Part shown: one piece after another, positions 61,649 to 64,000 of the stretch
Layout: the number at the start of each line of letters is the position of its first letter
Numbering within the stretch: position 1 is the first letter of the stretch
Assembly (NCBI RefSeq): GCF_001984125.1
Contig: NZ_MTQL01000007.1
Coordinates: forward strand, 558,001-622,000
Reading direction: 5' to 3'
DNA from: Leifsonia sp. ALI-44-B
Lineage (GTDB): Bacteria; Actinomycetota; Actinomycetes; Actinomycetales; Microbacteriaceae
DNA: 64,000 nt
Program-made: the position numbers and the translations under genes
The notes under the pieces: generated by a model
What the model was told of the DNA's origin: nothing
Database searches by the model: none
The model's input: only the letters and a program-made list of their open reading frames with translations

Positions 61649-62379
61649 TGGAGACCACCATCGTGGGGCGTGAGCTCATGTCCGTACAGGTCAGGGATGC
61701 CCTGATCGAGTACTTCCGCGAGCACGGCGTCAAACCGGGCGACCGCATTCTCAGCGAGCCCGAGATCGTCGAGCTGTTCAAGGTGGGCCGCAGCACCGCT
61801 CGAGAAGCCGTGAAGTTGCTCGAGCACGACGGGCTCGTCGAAGTGCGCCCGGGTCTCGGTCGGTACCTGTCGTCGCTGTTCGCGGCCACCGTCGATCGCC
61901 CCATCACGCGTTTCGAGTCGGTGTCGCAGATGCTCGCCGGCATGGGTTATTCGAGTCGAACGCTCACCCTGTCGGTCGAAGAGTCGGCACCCACCGACGT
62001 CGAGGCGACCGCGTTGGGCCTGACGGCCGAAGATGCGGTCGTGCGCGTGACGCGGTTGCGCAGCGACCACGACGAACCACTCATGTACAGCATCGACACC
62101 ATCGTCCGCTCGCACCTGCCCGGGCCGATCAAGCACGTCGACTGGAACGGTTCGCTGAGCGCGCTCATGCGCGACCAGGGCAAGGAGATGACGTTCTCCA
62201 CCGCTCGCATCCAGGCCGTCAATCTGCCCGACGAGGCCGCAGACCGGTTCTCGCTCACCGGGCACGATCCCTGGCTGCTCATCACCGAGACGGCGTTCTC
62301 CACGACCGGCGAGGCCGTCCTGTATGCCCAGGACTATCACCGCGGGGACATGTTCAGCTTCAACGTGCTGCGGCGCTGA
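61648..62379 (+). CDS. frlR: GntR/UTRA regulator, FrlR-like
   Basis: The product is 243 residues: GntR winged helix (ILSEPEIVELFKVGRSTARE, then AVKLLEHDGLVEVRPGLG) and a UTRA effector domain (SRTLTLSVEESAPTDVEATA, YSIDTIV, AVLYAQDYHRGDMFSF). It shares one base with the kinase stop, so regulator and kinase are coexpressed. It probably represses the operon through the palindrome at 56305-56318 until a phosphorylated fructosamine appears. Confidence 0.83.
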   Translation: METTIVGRELMSVQVRDALIEYFREHGVKPGDRILSEPEIVELFKVGRSTAREAVKLLEHDGLVEVRPGLGRYLSSLFAATVDRPITRFESVSQMLAGMGYSSRTLTLSVEESAPTDVEATALGLTAEDAVVRVTRLRSDHDEPLMYSIDTIVRSHLPGPIKHVDWNGSLSALMRDQGKEMTFSTARIQAVNLPDEAADRFSLTGHDPWLLITETAFSTTGEAVLYAQDYHRGDMFSFNVLRR

Positions 62380-62485
62380 CCGCAGCACGACCTCTCACGA
62401 CCCCGGGCCCGGGCAGTCGGCGTCAGCACCTCCGACGCCGCTCATCGGCGTACCCGGAATCGCACCACCGACCGACTCATCGATC

Positions 62486-62521
62486 CACTGACCCACCGAC
62501 CCACCGACCCACCGACCAGTG
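62486..62521. repeat. Three ACCCACCG repeats flanked by inverted CACTG/CAGTG
   Basis: ACCCACCG occurs three times in tandem (62491-62514) between CACTG (62486-62490) and CAGTG (62517-62521), 14 nt before the next start. The 8-bp unit is prone to slippage and could vary expression of the oxidase gene. Confidence 0.6.
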
Positions 62522-62534
62522 AAGGACCAGGACC

Positions 62535-64000
62535 ATGGCCAGCACCGACACCACGACTCGCACCTCGTCATCCCGTCGCCGTTCCCGCCGTTCCCACCGC
62601 ACCGAGTGGCATCTGCGCCGTCCCGTCGATGCACCCGCCGCCGACCGTTCGTTCTGGTTGCAGGATGCGCCCGCGGGCCCCGCCCTTCCAAGCCTCGCCG
62701 GCGACACCACGGCGGATGTCGTCATCGTCGGCGGTGGCCTCACCGGGCTGTGGACCGCGCTGCGCATCCGCGAGGCGGCCCCGGAGAAACGTGTCGTCGT
62801 GCTCGAGGCGCTCACGTGCGGCTCGGGTGCGTCGGGACGCAATGGCGGCCAGGTGCACTCCTGGTACGAGAGCCTTGACCGCCTCACCCACGTGACGGAT
62901 GCTGCCGAGGCCGAGCGGTTGGCTCGAGCGACCTCCGAGGCGATCGACGAGTTGCACGACCTGCAGAGCTCGGGCGAACTGGACATGGGCCTGCGCCTGG
63001 ACGGCTGGTTGTGGACCGCATCCTCTCGCGCTCAAGAGGGCGCGTGGGATGACGCGGTGCGCGCGAGTTCGGCGCTCGGCGTCGACGCTTACACGCCGCA
63101 GGATGCCGACACAATCGCTCGGTCGACAGGCTCGACGGCGTCCTATGTCGGCGTACGAGAGACGCACGCGGGAAGCCTGCACCCGGGCAAGCTCATGCGC
63201 GGGCTGCGCGCTCTCGCCGAGCGACGCGGTGTCGTGATCCACGAGCACACGCCCGTCGACACCATCCGCATCGGACCCCGGCCCTCTGTCGTCACCCCGA
63301 CGGGCACTGTGACGGCCGACGCCGTTCTCGTCGCGACCAACGTGTGGGCCTCCTCCATCCCAGAACTCCGACGCCGCATGTTCATCGTCGACAGCGAGGT
63401 CATCGCCACGGAACCCATTCCCGAGCGGCTGGACGCCCTCGGGTGGACGGGTGGCGAGGCCATCTGCGACGCTCAGCAGCAGGTCCTGTACTACCAACGC
63501 ACCGCCGACGGCCGCATCGTCTTCGGGCGCGGCAGCGGGCGCACCATCTTCGCCGATCGCGTGGGGGCCTCGCTCAACCGCCGCTCCGGAGAGCGCACCG
63601 ACACCGTGGCCGAATTGCACCGCGTCTTCCCGGAGTTGAGCGATGTGCGCATCGACTACGACTGGACGGGCGGCATCGACTGCGTGCCCGAACACGTTCC
63701 GATCTTCGGTGCCCTCGACGACCAGCGCAGCGTGTTCTATGCCGTCGGATGGAACGGCACCGCTCTGGCGCAGATTCCGGCATGCTCGCGCATCATCGCC
63801 TCGATGGTGTTGAAGCGCGACGACGAGTGGAGCGGGAGCAAGCTCATCGACCAGACATCGCCGACGTTGCCGCCGGAGCCCATCCGCTTCATCGGCGCGA
63901 ACATCGTGCGAGCGGCCGTCGTGCGCAAGAATCGGGCCGAGATCCGGAACCGTCGCCCCGGCCTGCTCACGCGCCTCATCCTGCGCCTCATGCCGGGTTC
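62535..64000 (+). CDS. FAD-dependent amine oxidase-like protein (partial)
   Basis: At least 488 residues, running off the right edge. After a Ser/Arg/Thr-rich N-terminus comes the FAD Rossmann motif VVIVGGGLTGLWTALRI, then VVVLEALTCGSGASGRNGGQ, a DAO/GlpO-type core (ADAVLVATNVWASSIPEL), and a C-terminal DWTGGIDCVPEHVPIFG. It resembles gamma-glutamylputrescine oxidases. Next to a fructosamine operon it could oxidise an Amadori compound or freed amine. The N-terminal extension (~35 residues) is odd for the family. ATG 62535 follows GAAGGACCAGGA. Confidence 0.8.
   Translation, partial: MASTDTTTRTSSSRRRSRRSHRTEWHLRRPVDAPAADRSFWLQDAPAGPALPSLAGDTTADVVIVGGGLTGLWTALRIREAAPEKRVVVLEALTCGSGASGRNGGQVHSWYESLDRLTHVTDAAEAERLARATSEAIDELHDLQSSGELDMGLRLDGWLWTASSRAQEGAWDDAVRASSALGVDAYTPQDADTIARSTGSTASYVGVRETHAGSLHPGKLMRGLRALAERRGVVIHEHTPVDTIRIGPRPSVVTPTGTVTADAVLVATNVWASSIPELRRRMFIVDSEVIATEPIPERLDALGWTGGEAICDAQQQVLYYQRTADGRIVFGRGSGRTIFADRVGASLNRRSGERTDTVAELHRVFPELSDVRIDYDWTGGIDCVPEHVPIFGALDDQRSVFYAVGWNGTALAQIPACSRIIASMVLKRDDEWSGSKLIDQTSPTLPPEPIRFIGANIVRAAVVRKNRAEIRNRRPGLLTRLILRLMPG

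Noticed and set aside
62486-62521. Short tandem repeats resembling a CRISPR remnant
   Set aside because: The units are 8 bp with no spacers and no cas genes; simple tandem repeats explain them.

Overview
The window is about 68-70% G+C (judged by eye) and reads as chromosome of a high-GC actinobacterium. The sortase substrate with an LAxTG-type signal, a DtxR/IdeR-type iron box, an OleBC fusion, a GAP-family protein, many 4-nt stop/start overlaps and at least seven starts placed 6-7 nt after a TANNNT -10 box (leaderless pattern) all fit this. Frequent GGATGC/GCATCC words suggest Microbacteriaceae, but that is inference. No rRNA, tRNA, CRISPR array, integrase or insertion sequence was recognised.

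Left end (1-4.3 kb): a 61-aa cationic, Trp-rich peptide resembling lacticin Q/aureocin A53-type leaderless bacteriocins is followed by a perfect 13-bp hairpin and a tightly overlapping four-gene set: a short and a long bPH2-domain membrane protein, an ABC ATPase and an ABC permease. This is the gene set of leaderless bacteriocin production and self-immunity, and it is the most interesting system in the window. 4.3-10.3 kb: a small membrane protein/TetR pair, a gluconate locus (GntR, GntP permease, gluconokinase) and a CPA1 Na+/H+ antiporter.

10.4-16.9 kb: a DtxR/IdeR box precedes a siderophore-uptake operon (lipoprotein, two FecCD permeases, ATPase). It is followed by a peculiar 168-aa protein that looks like a diaminopimelate decarboxylase lacking its PLP barrel, then a TetR/3-hydroxyacyl-CoA dehydrogenase pair. 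17-28 kb: a sortase-anchored surface protein, a DUF1801-type protein, an SDR, a divergent hydrolase/TetR pair, a stand-alone lower-GC chorismate-utilising enzyme, a GAP-family protein overlapping an MscS-like channel gene with no standard start for its first membrane helix, an EamA exporter and a LysR regulator.

27.7-33.6 kb: a minus-strand GntR-controlled sugar-acid operon (MFS importer, enolase-superfamily dehydratase, DapA-family dehydratase, 2-oxoglutarate semialdehyde dehydrogenase) would convert a sugar acid to 2-oxoglutarate. 33.7-44 kb: a lipoprotein, a second Na+/H+ antiporter, an acyltransferase overlapping antisense with a MATE pump, a MarR regulator with twin operators, a second MarR, and a heterodimeric ABC exporter with one degenerate ATP site.

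44.3-51.3 kb: oleA-oleBC-oleD (long-chain olefin synthesis from fatty acyl-CoA) lies directly downstream of a soluble histidine kinase/LuxR-type response regulator pair. 51.7-56.2 kb: aldo/keto reductase, quinone oxidoreductase, an ICL/PEP-mutase family enzyme and mannose-6-phosphate isomerase. 56.2-64 kb: a fructosamine (Amadori product) operon in the Bacillus frlBONMD order, with its GntR/UTRA regulator and a FAD-dependent amine-oxidase-type protein that runs off the right edge.
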